Below are positions 34,049 through 45,462 of a DNA stretch of 64,000 nucleotides, piece by piece (positions within the stretch are counted from its first letter, which is position 1; the number at the start of each line of letters is the position of its first letter). A program made the position numbers and the translations under genes. This DNA comes from Symsagittifera roscoffensis (taxonomy: Eukaryota; Xenacoelomorpha; Acoela; Convolutidae): assembly GCF_963678635.1 (NCBI RefSeq), contig NC_087066.1, forward strand, positions 67,157,477 through 67,221,476. The letters are read 5' to 3'. The notes below the pieces were generated by a model. It was given only the letters and a program-made list of their open reading frames with translations, searched no databases and was not told the origin of the DNA.

Positions 34049-35855
34049 TTAATCGTCTGGGAAAAAACCGTGGGGAAAGATGTCGTGTATTATGTCGGAG
34101 TTTGTTAGTAATTTGGCTAGTATGCGAATGATGTTTTTAGTTTGAAGCAGTGGCCAAAGCAATTGAAGTGCTTTAATAGTTTTTAGTTCTTCAGTGCCGA
34201 CTGCAAACTCATAAGGTGTGTTTTGAATGAGGTTATATAATTTGTGATTGTATTTGGTGTTGTGGATGAATTCTAATATTGGGATTTCTATAGGTTGGAT
34301 AAATTCATGTGGGATAAGGAAGGGTCTGGATTCTTCTGCGTTAAAGGTCTTCGTGATGGGACAAAATATATACATTTGGGTTATGGGATCATAATTGCGG
34401 AGGATACCGTGAAGGTTAGTATCTTTGATGCAATATGTGAAATTAAGAAAAAATGGTGAAGTGTATTTAGAGTTAAGAAACTGAAAACGGTGGTGTGGTT
34501 GTCTTGATGGAGTGTGTAGATCAAAATGATTTTGTATGAAGCGATAATATGTATATGTGTGGGTTTGTTTAGTGCGTAACATAATGTCGTGTAAGCAGTG
34601 CAAATCGCGTTCATGTGGTGCAAGGAAGTGGAAGGTTAGTGAAAAAATTTGAAATTTTTCTTTAAAACTTTCGTAAGCTTGCATATCGGTTAGTGCTTCA
34701 GAAATGATGTGATCAAATTTTCGATCAAATATATTGAGTGTAAATACATATGGTGTTTTGATGAAAAATTTTTCTGTTAGTTGTGGGTTAGCGAAGCGAT
34801 CACCATCTAAAAATTGGTCTTGGTTAGTTCGGATGATGTTATGATCGTAATATTCTAGCGTAAATTCGTTAGCTCGGGGTGCAGTGAATGTTTTTAGTGA
34901 CTTTTTATATCCTATATAAGTAAATTGTCTGTGTTAGTGGTGTGGTGAGTCGATATAGCATACCTTGATTTCTTTCTATATCGTTATGGGTATTAGATAA
35001 TGGTAGGCAAAGGGGATTAGTAAAATAAAAATATGATGTCCAATGAAGTGTAGGCATTAAAACATGTTCATCTACAAAACTACGTGTGTCGTTAGTGTCA
35101 TGAGGGGTGTTTAAAGTATATTGTGGAAATGAAGGTAAGGTGATTGCTAGAAAATCTTTCGTGTTAGTGTGATGTGGATGAATAATATATTCAAGGGCTG
35201 TTCCTGGTTTGGTTGGGAATGGATGGTTTGGGAATTTTCTTTTAAAGGTGCGATAAGCTCTATTAGTGCTGTTTGATGATTCGGTGGATGTGGATGATTG
35301 TGCTAATGATGCAGAATAAACTGAAGAGGGTGTAGGGGTAGGTGGGTTTGAGGATTCTATTTTGGAAGAAATCTGATTTATAGTGGGGGTTTTAGGGTGT
35401 AATAGTTGTTGTTGTAGGGTGATAAAATTATCGAGTTCTTGGGAGATTTGTGGAATATCTGGAGAATTGGATGATCGGTCTGAATGAAATGAAGAGTAGG
35501 TTGGGGTTGCTTGTGAAGCATAAGAGGGTGTAGAAATGGATGGGAGTGGGTTATTTTGTGGGATTGGTTGAAAAGGGGGTTTTGAAAAAATTGAGGAGTT
35601 GGTTTGAAAATTATTGGACGGAGATGGTTCAGAGTCTGCAAATTTATCAGGGGTTTCAACATTAGGGTTATTGAGTTGTGAAATGGAGTATAAAACTGAA
35701 ATATTTGAATTAGTGTCTGATTTCATGCCTGATGTTATATTACTAGTTGGGAAATCGGGTGGCGGGAAAGCAAAAAGTGGAATTATTGTGATTGGAGTGT
35801 TGAGGTTGGTTGGATGGGAATTTGAGCGGTGTAGGGATCCAAGTTGTCGGCTCAT
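34049..35855 (-). pseudogene. Retroelement ORF-Y, Pro/Ser/Thr-rich accessory protein (frame-broken)
   Basis: Begins at ATG 35855, inside the 3' end of the envelope-like gene in another frame (113 nt overlap). The first 316 codons run to a stop at 34905. From about 34925 the +1 frame is open without interruption through 34684 to the stop at 34049, so one gene of about 600 codons has been split by a single frame change. The first ~200 residues are low-complexity Pro/Ser/Thr/Asn (for example FPPPDFPTSN and TPTPSSVYSASL). The remainder looks folded, with aromatic-rich segments such as LHWTSYFYF. There is no signal peptide or membrane segment. I recognise no family. A gene in this position, downstream of env, recalls regulatory or accessory genes of complex retroviruses, but that is only analogy. 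Confidence 0.7.
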
Positions 35856-38454
35856 CGTGGGCTAAAAAATTATTATTTTGAGACTGAAAAGCGGTGGTAT
35901 GGGGTTGTTTGATAATTTTTTCATATGTATTTTCATCTTGTGAATGATGTGTCATTATATGTTGTATGGGACTTTGCGATATGGTTGGTCTAAAATTTGG
36001 ATTATGTGTTATTGCTAAATTTCGAAAATTTCGTGGGACTAGGGATAATGGATGGTTATGTGGTAGGGGTGGTAACTGTGGTGCTGTAGGCGTTATTTCT
36101 ATATTATTATGTTCTTCGTCGTACGTGTTCTGTCTTGTCGCTATTTTTGTATTGTATTCTTTTATTTGTGCGTCTAAAAGAATTTTTTTTATTGATGATG
36201 AAAAAACTCCAAAAAATCCTGCAAATAGTATGCGTGCTACACTTGCTTGCCTTTTTACTTGTGTGTGAATAGCGCATGTATTATAGATTCCTTTTAAAAG
36301 TGAAAAAAGAAATCCTATAAAGTTAAACATTGCGTATAAAATAGTTAATTTTTCTAAGATGTAATAGGGCCATCCTAGAAAATCAAGGATTTCATTTTTT
36401 AGTGTAACAAAGCTAAAAATATTTATAGGTGAGATATCTTGTGGTCGGTATTTTTCACCGTTTAGATATATATAGTCTTTAATGTCTTTTAAATATCCGC
36501 TATAATCTTGTGTATAGATATCTGCAAATCCTGCGGTTTCGGCAAGTTTGCGTAAGTTTTGGTCAATTGATTGTCTTTGTATAGTGTCCATTTGTGTTAA
36601 TAATTCTTGGAATTGTTGTGTTCTAACGTGATGTTGGATATCGGATTTTGAATATATTCCAATTGATTGTAAGTCGATATTTGGGTTTCGAGCAATAGCT
36701 CTAATGCTTTCAGGTAAAAATTTTTTGAGTGATTGCATTAATGTGGGGTATGGGGTAAGAAGGTAATATTTATATTCATCAGGGTTCAGTAGTACTACTT
36801 TGTGGCTATTTTTTGATCCACATGGGACTACGGTATCCCAGAAATAGGTTCGTCTTGAAAGTGTGTCAACGAAATGTACTTTATTCTTATAAAAGATAGG
36901 GATTCTTTTATAGCATCGTTTATCTTCAAAATCATATAGTGGTACAGGTATAAAACCATAAAATGTTTCCTTCGTAGTCTAAAAAATTTGATCTATTTCC
37001 TGGTAGTAAATATCCTGCGTAGGGTATTTTTAATACTGCTAGTGCAAGTGATTGTAGGATTTGTGTCCGTTCTAATTCGCATAGTTGGTGAAGTGTTTCT
37101 AATTCAGAGAGTGACATTTCCTGAAAAATTCGGCTAATTGTGTACTCTAATTTCATATCTAAGTGAATATCATAGTGGATATTACCAAAGTAAGAATTAT
37201 TCATTAAGGATAGTTCTTGTAAACGTGTGCTTCTTGTGTCATGTGGCTTTAGATGTCCACCAGGTTGACCATTAATTTTTTGAAAATTAACTGGCATATA
37301 CGATGTTCCTTCGTTTAGAGGATCACCTGTGGCATAAGGGTCAATTTTTATTTTTCCAGTGGTCATGTCGAAACCTTTTTCATAATCAACTAATATTTCA
37401 GAATAATGTGTTTTGTATAGTGGGTTTCTGTATTTACATGCAAGTTCTGTTTCTTGATATATTTGAAAACGTGTCAATTTATTTTCTATATTGTGGATGT
37501 TTCTAAAATCTGTACTTTGTTTTCGTGATGGATTTACTTGTTCATATGGAATTGATTGTATGAAATATTTCTCCTGAAATTTTATCATTCGGGCGTGTAT
37601 TTTTGCTACTTGAAATGTTGTACATGTATCTTCGTGAAACCAAACAATTGTTGCTTGTGTTCGTGTTGTAGGGTCACAATAGCCTTGATCGTTTTTACAA
37701 GGTAATCTAATTCCTTGATAGATCATTGTGTTGTCAGATAAATCTCGTGTGAGTTGTATTTTTTCGAGTTGTATTTTCCAATCGAAAAACATTATTTCTT
37801 GATATCCTTTATTTTTTTGTCTGCTTTGCAGTTTGATGGGTTATTTATACCAATGTGTGGTATCCAGTGTTTATCGTGTATGTCATAAGTTAATCTTCCG
37901 TGTGCGCTGTTGTATGGGTATTTTTCATCTAGTTTTATATGTCTTTGATATCTTTCAAGTTCTGCTTGATGTACAGAATCTGCAAAAACTTGGAAATATA
38001 CTAATTTTCTGTCGGTGTTTTTATTTCTTGTGATATTTAGTCTGAGTAACTCGTTTTTACAATCTTCGGGATTGAGATGTAAAAGTCGTTCGATATTACT
38101 CTGGTAAAATGATTCGTGGTCAAGTCGGTTTTTATTTCCATTTGAGACTTGTGAACAATGTACTTTCTTTTCGGAAAATGTTGCTGTGAATTTATATCCT
38201 ATAACTGTTGTTGCTCGGGCTTTTGAATAGAGTGTCGCTATTACATTTGTAGTTTCTATAGCTTGTGGTTCTGTTTCGCATTGTGATACTTGATTTATTG
38301 CATATTTGTGTAGTGTTTTTTGTTCATTTTCTTCACAATCGTAATGTGTTACTAATAAGTCTTGGGGTCCTGTGCGGGGAGAAGGAATTTTGTTCTGATC
38401 GGAAACTACTAGAAAAAAGAGTTGGAGAAAAATTAATATTTTTAGAATATACAT
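35743..38454 (-). pseudogene. env: Envelope-like glycoprotein, resembling chuvirus-type glycoproteins (frame-broken)
   Basis: Three consecutive frames make one glycoprotein gene of about 900 codons. Segment 1 (38454-37792) has a signal peptide (ILIFLQLFFLVVS) and an ectodomain with early HYDC, QCE and VHCSQ cysteines. Segment 2 (37792-36932) has RLPCKND, ATIVWF and, near its end, a LCELERTQIL / GYLL block. Segment 3 (open from about 36940 to 35743) has further cysteines, an amphipathic and hydrophobic region, a membrane anchor around FNFIGFLFSLLKGI and a second hydrophobic stretch, then a ~130-residue Pro-rich tail. The breaks are a -1 change near an A7 run before 37792, where TAATG overlaps stop and start, and a compensating +1 change near 36940. 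The cysteine and motif order fits chuvirus-like glycoproteins found in arthropod viruses and some retroelements; this comes from memory of the family, not a search. Its likely role would be membrane attachment and fusion of an enveloped particle. Confidence 0.72.
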
Positions 38455-39771
38455 GTGTATGATAATCCTGAGTATGGGTTATAAAATGTGATGTAACCAA
38501 TTGTCTTTTTGGTGTATCTGTCGTATTTATATATTACTTCAGTTGTTATAAATGGTGGTGGTAGTGATTGAGCTGTTATATTTGGTGGGTTTAATGGGTA
38601 AGGATGTTGAGCAATGTTGTTTAGTTTAACCGTGATTTCAAATTTTAATTGTAGACTAATTTGTTGGAGTATTTGGATGTTATGATCACGAATGTCTTCG
38701 TGGATATCTTGTCTATATTGTAATCTATTAAGTGCCCAGTTGTGGAGTCGGTTACTTTCGGAGTGTTGTCCAAATAATGGTGGAGGTGCTGTGAATGTAT
38801 TCCAGTGTAATCTTAAAGGAATATTTGTTGATGATTGTTCTCGGTATCTAGCGTCGAGGTTATTTGGAAAATTAAAAGGAAAAGGTGTTGGTGAAATTTG
38901 GTTTTTGATGGTGTTGATGGTAGTGATAATGTTTCTGGTAGTGATGATGATGTTGTTGTATCAGTAGAAATATTTATTGGATCATTTATTAAATTTGGTT
39001 CACCTTGTGTGAATGATTGTGTTGTCCAATATGGTAGTCGTGATGTTTGGTTTGGGGGATTAAAGGGATTTTCACGTATTTGTTCAGATGTTGGTGTTGA
39101 ACCTAAGTAATCTGAGGGTAGACTTGAGGTGCTACGTTGTGAAAGAAGCGTAGGCGTTTCTGGTAATATACCAATTGGGTTTTCCGGAGTACTTTGTGAT
39201 GGGGATTGGGTTATATCAAAATGAACTCGGGGGGTTTGAAAGTTTCTGTTTCGTCGTGGATGTATAATTTGTCTATTTATTTCAACTGTATTTTGATTTT
39301 GATTAAGATTTCGTATTCTACTTAATTCTTGTGGTAGTGTTGGGTACAAGTTATATGTTGGTTCACTTAGAGGTGCTTGTCGTTGAACTGGTTCTAGTGG
39401 TTCAGATAAGCGAGCGTGTCGTTCTTCAAAGGTATATGGGTTATCTTGGAAAGAAATTCGTGTAGATGTTTGGGGGTTTTGGGTAGTTGTAGGTGGTGTT
39501 GGGTTATCTTGGGATGATGTCGGTGAAGACTGACTGTTTGATTGTTGGTTAGCAGTTTTTGAGGGTTTTTTATTGATCTTTTTTAGTGAAAAAATTGATG
39601 TTTATTGTAGTCTTCTTCTAGAAAAAGAATTAAAAGAATTGTTGCTAAGGCGAATTTTATGACTGCCTTCTTTATACATTTGCATATGGTCAAGATGAGG
39701 GATGATAAAAATGTTATAAAAATTACAAATAATAAAAAAATATCTGTTCTACTAAAAATGGTTCGTATCAT
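38442..39771 (-). pseudogene. Retroelement ORF-X, membrane-anchored Pro/Ser/Thr-rich protein (frame-broken)
   Basis: Starts at ATG 39771 with two hydrophobic stretches (IFLLFVIFITFLSSLILTI and FALATILLILFL), so it is probably membrane-inserted at the N-terminus. After a -1 change near 39590 (in a T/A run) a long open frame continues to 38813. A second -1 change near 38895 leads into a further open frame of about 145 codons ending at 38442. The middle is rich in Pro, Ser, Thr and Gln; the last part is less biased (NIPLRLHWNTF, ADNHNIQIL-like alternating hydrophobics, then FITTEVIYKYDRY). The stop overlaps the envelope start codon region (38454), suggesting coordinated translation. No family is recognised. 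Because it lies between integrase and envelope, it may be expressed from the same spliced transcript as env. Confidence 0.65.
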
Positions 39772-40591
39772 TTAGATAAGTTTTGTGTCTCGTACCTGTG
39801 AATATGATCAATGGCTTTTGAAAGTTGGAGGTATAGTTCAAATATGGAATAGAAAATTTAAAAAATATTGCAAAAAATGATTAAGATTATTACAAAAGCT
39901 TCAAAGGTATCAAAAAGAAATATGAATAAAAGTTTAAATATTGTTAAAAAGTTTATGAAAATGTTGAGAATTATGTTGACTGATCGAGAGAAGAGCATTT
40001 AAGAAATGGCTTCTTGATCGAATATGTTTTGTTGTTTGGGGCAATTTTCAAGTGTGGTCGAATTATTTATTGGTTTTTTGACAAGTGGGTTGAGTTTTGT
40101 GAAAAATTGTTGGGGGCGAATTTTATGGTGTTCGGGAGGTCTTCTTTTTCTTTATTTTTATTTGTCAAGTGATCTGGGGTATTTTTGAGTTTTTCATACT
40201 TTAGGATAATTTAATATGGTCGTTCTTTTACTTTAGGCTAAATTAACATTTTTGTTTGGGGGGTATTTGAGGTCTGAGTTGGGGAAATATTGCTGATCTT
40301 TGGGTTATTAGATAAGGGAGGGTTATGATATTATGGTGATATTTATTTTAGTTGTCAAGTTGGAATGGTTTGCTTATTTTTGACCTGGAGGTCGTAAAGT
40401 TATAGTTATAGATAAGCCTGGAGTTTAATATCTTTCATCTAATTGGTTTGTGTTAGAGTTATAGAAGGTGACGGATTGAATGATTCTTATTGGCTAATTT
40501 TGAACTAGAATCGCTGCGTATTTGTCAGCATGTTATTTTGAAAAATGAAAGTTTAAAATGTTTCAGAGTTCAAAGATTATTGATTGTAAAA
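39772..40591 (-). other. Non-coding spacer between integrase and ORF-X
   Basis: No frame stays open here on the element's strand. The position suits a splice acceptor or internal promoter for the downstream ORF-X/env/ORF-Y transcript, but no site could be fixed by eye. Confidence 0.5.
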
Positions 40592-42464
40592 TTAAAGTTG
40601 TTTTTGGAATTCAACTTTCTTTAATATTTTAGATTGTGGAATGAATGTTTTGTAGTTTTTGCGTGGTTGATTTCTAAGTCGTGATGACTCTCTATGTTTT
40701 GATTTGTCGACTTGTTCTTGGGGTATAATTTTTTCTGTCATTTTTCTATTTTTTCTTTCTTTTTGAGGTATATTTTGATCTAGTTTTTTTGTATTGTTTT
40801 TCGTTGTAGTTGATTTTTTATTTTGGTTTTCGAGGTAAATGTCATGTTGTTCTCTTGTTTCATTTTCCGTATGTGGGTTATTTTGAATAACTTTTAAACC
40901 TGTGAAAGAATATAACTGAGTTAGTTCGCGTAATGCGTATTCTTTTGGGTAATAAGGTAATAAATTGTTTCGATGTTGAACAATTTCTTTTTGGTCTGAG
41001 TCGGTGATTTTATATGTTACGTCAGTGGGTTTGGCAATTATTTGGTATGTCCTTTACGAAGGGGTTGTAATTTTTTAGAAATTACTTTTTGAGTGTTAAA
41101 ATTAGGTATTAAATTCCAATTTTTAAATCGGAGGCTGGTGTAAAGCGTGAATTTATTTGTTCATTAATGTTTTGCCTTTGTAACAACTTTTTTGTTATTT
41201 TTTGGTAAATTTCATAGTGTTTTTTATCTCTATTTAAAATCCATTCGGTGTGTGTACCGGAGGCTAATTTAAGAATTTTTGGGTGATGAAAATGATCTTC
41301 ATCATGTGTGTGTAAAGGTAGGTTATAACAAATTGAGTCTTTATTCGGTTGACAATGACTTTGTGCATTTTTATGAGAGTTTGCTGTAAACATAATTGGT
41401 TTACGTGGCTTTTGATTAAAAACCATTTCATATGGTGACATTCCTAGAGTTGTCGTAATTTGTGAATTATATGCTAAGGGAAATAATTTTACATCTGCTG
41501 ACCATTCGGTGTATCTTGTATCATTTCCATTGATGATACATCTAAAATATTCTTGCAGTGATCGGTTCATACCTTCGACTAAGCCGTTTGTCCAAGGTGC
41601 ATGAGATGTACGTGGTTTGTGTTTGATGTTATATAAATGACATAGTGTGATGATTTCATTATTTATGAATTCTGTACCGTTGTCTGTAACTAAAATTTCG
41701 GGTAGTCCGAACTTGGCTATCCAGTGTTCATAAAGTGTTGTGTAAGCGTAATAAGCGTTACAATGTGGTACTGGGTTAAGTGCTACATAATGGGTAAATG
41801 CGTCAACAATAACCATAATGTAGGAGTTTCCTTCAGATGATGGTGAAATTGGTCCTTTTGTATCAAATGAAATACGATGGTTAAAGTATAAACTTTGTCC
41901 TTTAAAATCTTGTTTTTGTGCTATTTGTTTTTGATTTGGATAAGGTTTATTTAGCTGACATACTATACAATCATTGCATAGTACTTTTATCCAAATTGGT
42001 GCATTTGGGAAATAGAAATTTTGTATAAAATTTGAATATGTTTTCTCTGATCCAGAGTGTCCTTTAATGTTTTGTGTATGTGAAATGTTAAAAGCTATGA
42101 GAATCATACTTAAAGGTAGACAGGGAACTGTAGATTCATTTAATTGGTATTCTAGAAGGTCTGTGTTTTCATTAATTGTTGTATTATTAAATTTTCGAAA
42201 ATATCGGAGGAGTGTTTTATTTCCTAAAATTGTGGTATCTGCCTTTAAAGGTTTAGTTTTATATTTGTGTCATGATTTTAGTTGTCTAATTACTGGGTCA
42301 AGATTTTGATATTGTTTCAAGGTAATAATTGTAATTTTATCTGTTGGGGGGAGAAAAATGTTTTCAATTTCTAATTTAGATAAAGGAATTGTGTCAAGTG
42401 GGTCATGGAGGTCAAAAACTTGATTTATTGTGAATTTTGAATCATTTGTTTGTGGGCCTGACAA
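40592..42464 (-). pseudogene. pol: Retroelement integrase with long C-terminal tail (broken)
   Basis: Catalyses insertion of the element's DNA. From 42464 the frame opens with a segment ending at an in-frame TGA (42270-42272); the same frame continues through the H-H-C-C zinc-binding domain (SHTQNIKGHSG ... CNDCIVC) and the D,D,E core: SFDTKG, LVTDNGTEF and NGLVEGMN. That frame stops at 41109 after ASDLKIGI. Two -1 changes (near 41115 and 41045) then lead into an open tail to TAA at 40592-40594, with PTDVTYKITD, HRNNLLPYYPKE and a basic Lys/Arg/Gln-rich end. This fits the SH3-like C-terminal domain and tail of gypsy integrases. The tail has no ATG and is easily missed. The catalytic residues are all present. 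Confidence 0.85.
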
Positions 42465-42466
42465 AT

Positions 42467-44801
42467 TTATTTATCAGTTAAATTTTCTTTTTCAATTAAC
42501 GGAAAAAGGTCTTTTTTATGCGAGTGTTGTTTTACTCTTTTTTGTTGGGTGTTATTTTTTATCCATTGTGAGTATGGAATTGGTTTGAAAGTTGATGTTC
42601 CAAGTAGATCAACTTCGTAGTGGTTATTTTGGCAATCTAAGTAAAGTGGGAAGTGTTGTAGGTTATTTATCTGTGATTGTTCAATGTCAGTTTTTACTGC
42701 ATATTTGCATTCTAGTCGGGGTGATGTTTCGTTTTCTGCAAGGTAAAATTTTATATTCTTGGGTATTTCAACTGTAGCTTTTCGTGTAAGTAATTCAGGT
42801 GGTGTGTTTCGACTTAATGTATCTGGTAATGCAAGATTTTTTCCTACTGTCGAAAATATATGTAAGTTTGGAAATTTAATTAGAATTAATTGAAATCTAT
42901 AAACTCGGTGATTTGGGTTTGACTTTTGTGTAAAGAGAAAAATGATTGGTTTGTGATCTGTGAATAGAACTGTTGGATGTTTTGATCCAAGTATCAGAAA
43001 TTCATATTCTGTAAGTGTATAAATTATAGCTGTACATTCTCTCATTAAAGTTGAGAGTCGTAGCTCTGCTTGAGTGAATAATCGAGAATTTGCTGATATA
43101 AGGTTCATTTTATTTGTACCATTGTGTGATTGTAATAATGCTGCGCCAATGCTAAAATTTGAAGCATCGCTTATTGCATAGAATGGTTGATTTGGATCTG
43201 GAATTGTATTTGAAATTTGTTCAGTTAGGAGTTTTTTAATTTCTTCAAATCGTGTTTGATGTTCTGTATTCCATTCAAAATTATTTTGTTGTCTGAGTAC
43301 ATTATAGAATGGTCTTAAATATAATTGCATTTTATAAACGTATTTGCTTAAAAAATTCAACATTCCAAGGAATTCTTGGATTTTCTTTTTGTTTGTTGGT
43401 GGTTGAAGTTTTTGAATAGCATCAATGCGTGATTTTAATGGAGTTATTGTCTTTCTTTGTATATTATGTCCTAAAAATTTAACTCGTGTTAAAAAGAAGT
43501 GTGACTTATCGGGGGCGGCCTTCAGATTTTCGTTCTGAAGTATTTTGTGATAGTTTTCTAAAACTGTAAACATTTCTTCTTTTGTCTGTGATTGCATAAA
43601 AACATCGTCTAAATAGGTGATTGCGTTTTTCTTGAGTATTAGTGGTCTAAAAATTTTGCTCATAAAAGCTGAAAATGCTGCTGGTCCTATGGATATTCCA
43701 TAGAATAGGCGGTTGAATTCATATTGTTGATTTCCAAAAACAAATTGTGTTAAACGTCGTGATTGTTCAGCTAGTGGCATTTGATTGTATGCACTATTCA
43801 TATCTGCGGTTGTAAAGTATTTTCCGTTTATTTTTGTTAAAATAACTTGTATTGGTTCAATAGGCCAATTGCATTTTGATTCGTCTATTAGTGAATTAAG
43901 ATATCTAGCGTCTAAAACTATTTTTAATGATTCTCCTTTTGCTAAGATGATAACAGGGTTAATAAATGTGTTACCCTTTGGTTGTTCTTCTTTGTTTACC
44001 GGTGAGATAATTTTGTATTGCTCTAAAATATCGAGTAATCTGTTCACTTTATCGTGTAAATGAATTGGTACTTTACTTGCTCTTTGTTTTTTGAAAACTG
44101 CGTCAGATTTTAACGGGAGATGTAGTGATGAACTGGTTTTGCCAACATCAAATTTGGATGTTGCATAGACTGATGAATATTTTATTAGCTGTTTGGCTAA
44201 CTTATCAAATTCGGCTTGTGTTATTTGTGAATGTTGGAAGTTAAACATTGTTGAAAGTTTCTGTTGATCCTCTGTATAGTTATTTATGTTGAATGTAGGT
44301 TTGAAATATGGGGTTTTTGTGAAATAATCTGTATTTCTTTTTTCATTACTTATTATATTATTTATGGATAGTTCTTCGTTAGGAATTGTGGATTGACAAA
44401 TATCTAATAATTGGAGTATATTATTTACGCGGTATGCTTTTTCATGCATTGGTGATATTGTAGCGTTGGTTTTGCAATATCCTAAAAGTCCTAAGGGTGA
44501 TGTTACTTGATACGGTGTATTATTATATACATGTAACGAAATGATGTCTGAATTCGTATTTTTCAAATATTTTATGGATGAAATTGTGATTTTGAAAAAC
44601 TTATGGATAGGTTTGAATTCAAAGTCTGACAAAAAGAGTTGTTGTTTATTTTGATTTTTATCATATTGGTGAACTTGTTTTATTGAAAAGTTATATATGT
44701 TTCCTGATAGCGGTTTCAGGTGTTTCCGCTGTTGGTTATAAATTGGATAAAATTGTGAAAAGAATGGTGGTTGTTTATTTAATCTTTGAAAAAATGTTAG
44801 G
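42467..44801 (-). CDS. pol: Reverse transcriptase-RNase H of the retroelement
   Basis: An uninterrupted frame from about 44801 (first Met at 44632) to TAA at 42467, about 775 codons. RT motifs are in order: NPVIILAKG, KIVLDARYLN, TTADMNSAYNQMPL, YGISIGPAAFSAFMSK, then the catalytic YLDD at 43604-43615, followed by FLGHNI. The RNase H part has AISDASNFSIGAALL, the LMRECTAIIY segment with its Glu, and LFTDHKPI. All metal-binding acidic residues expected are present. It continues from the gag-pro frame by a -1 change at an A-rich stretch near 44800, either a programmed frameshift, as is common between gag-pro and pol, or an indel. The linker upstream of RT is long (about 200 codons). The frame to integrase changes by -1 at about 42470. 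Confidence 0.95.
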
Positions 44802-45462
44802 GCTGTATTTTTGTTTTTGTGTACTTATCTTTGATTATTATTTTACTATTCAAGATGTTGATTGTTGGTATATATTTAGAGATAAATGGTATTCCAATGA
44901 TATTGTGTTTAATATCAGTGATATGAAATATTTGTTTAAATGGCTTGTTTAAAATTTTATTTTGCTCCATTGTTCTTGTGGGGAGAAAAAATAATTGAAC
45001 TTTTCCATAGTTTACTAATGTTGATCCTTGTGCTGTTGCTAGTTTACTGGAGGTTGCAAGAGGCAATTATTTTGGGTGTAATGTTTTCATTTCATTCCAT
45101 GTGGGAATGTTAATTATGTTTGATTCTGCTCCTAAATCAATTAAAAAATCAATTTCAAGATCTAGTGGTTGAAATTCTTTGTTTCTTGGACTTTCTAAAA
45201 GAAATAATATTGTCCAAATTTTTTCTTTGGGTTGTTCTTTTTGTACATTTTGGTAGATGTGATTTGTATTCAAGCATTTTGTTTTGTCATTTTCATTGGG
45301 TTTATTTACAGTGTTAATTTCGTTAGTTTCTTGTGCCATTTGTGTAGTATGGATGGGTTCAATATAATAATTGTGAAGGAGTTCCAATTGATTTTCATAT
45401 ATATGTGATGAAAAAAGTTGTTCATATATAATAGGTTCGTAGTCGTTTTTGACTGCTATCAT
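44797..45462 (-). pseudogene. pro: Retroelement aspartic protease (in-frame stop)
   Basis: Lies in the gag frame with no frame change, so it is expressed as gag-pro. The active-site region reads FLIDLGAESNIINI: Asp and Gly are in place, but the usual Ser or Thr between them is Leu. A TAA at 45067-45069 interrupts the frame after TLHPK. The rest (SSKLATAQGS, PFKQIFHITDIKHNIIGIPF, the last phrase fitting the ILG/IIG motif near the protease C-terminus) continues in the same frame to 44797. It would cleave the polyprotein during particle maturation. The stop is a single codon and both sides keep the family pattern, so it is a point lesion, a sequencing error or a recoded stop. Confidence 0.75.
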
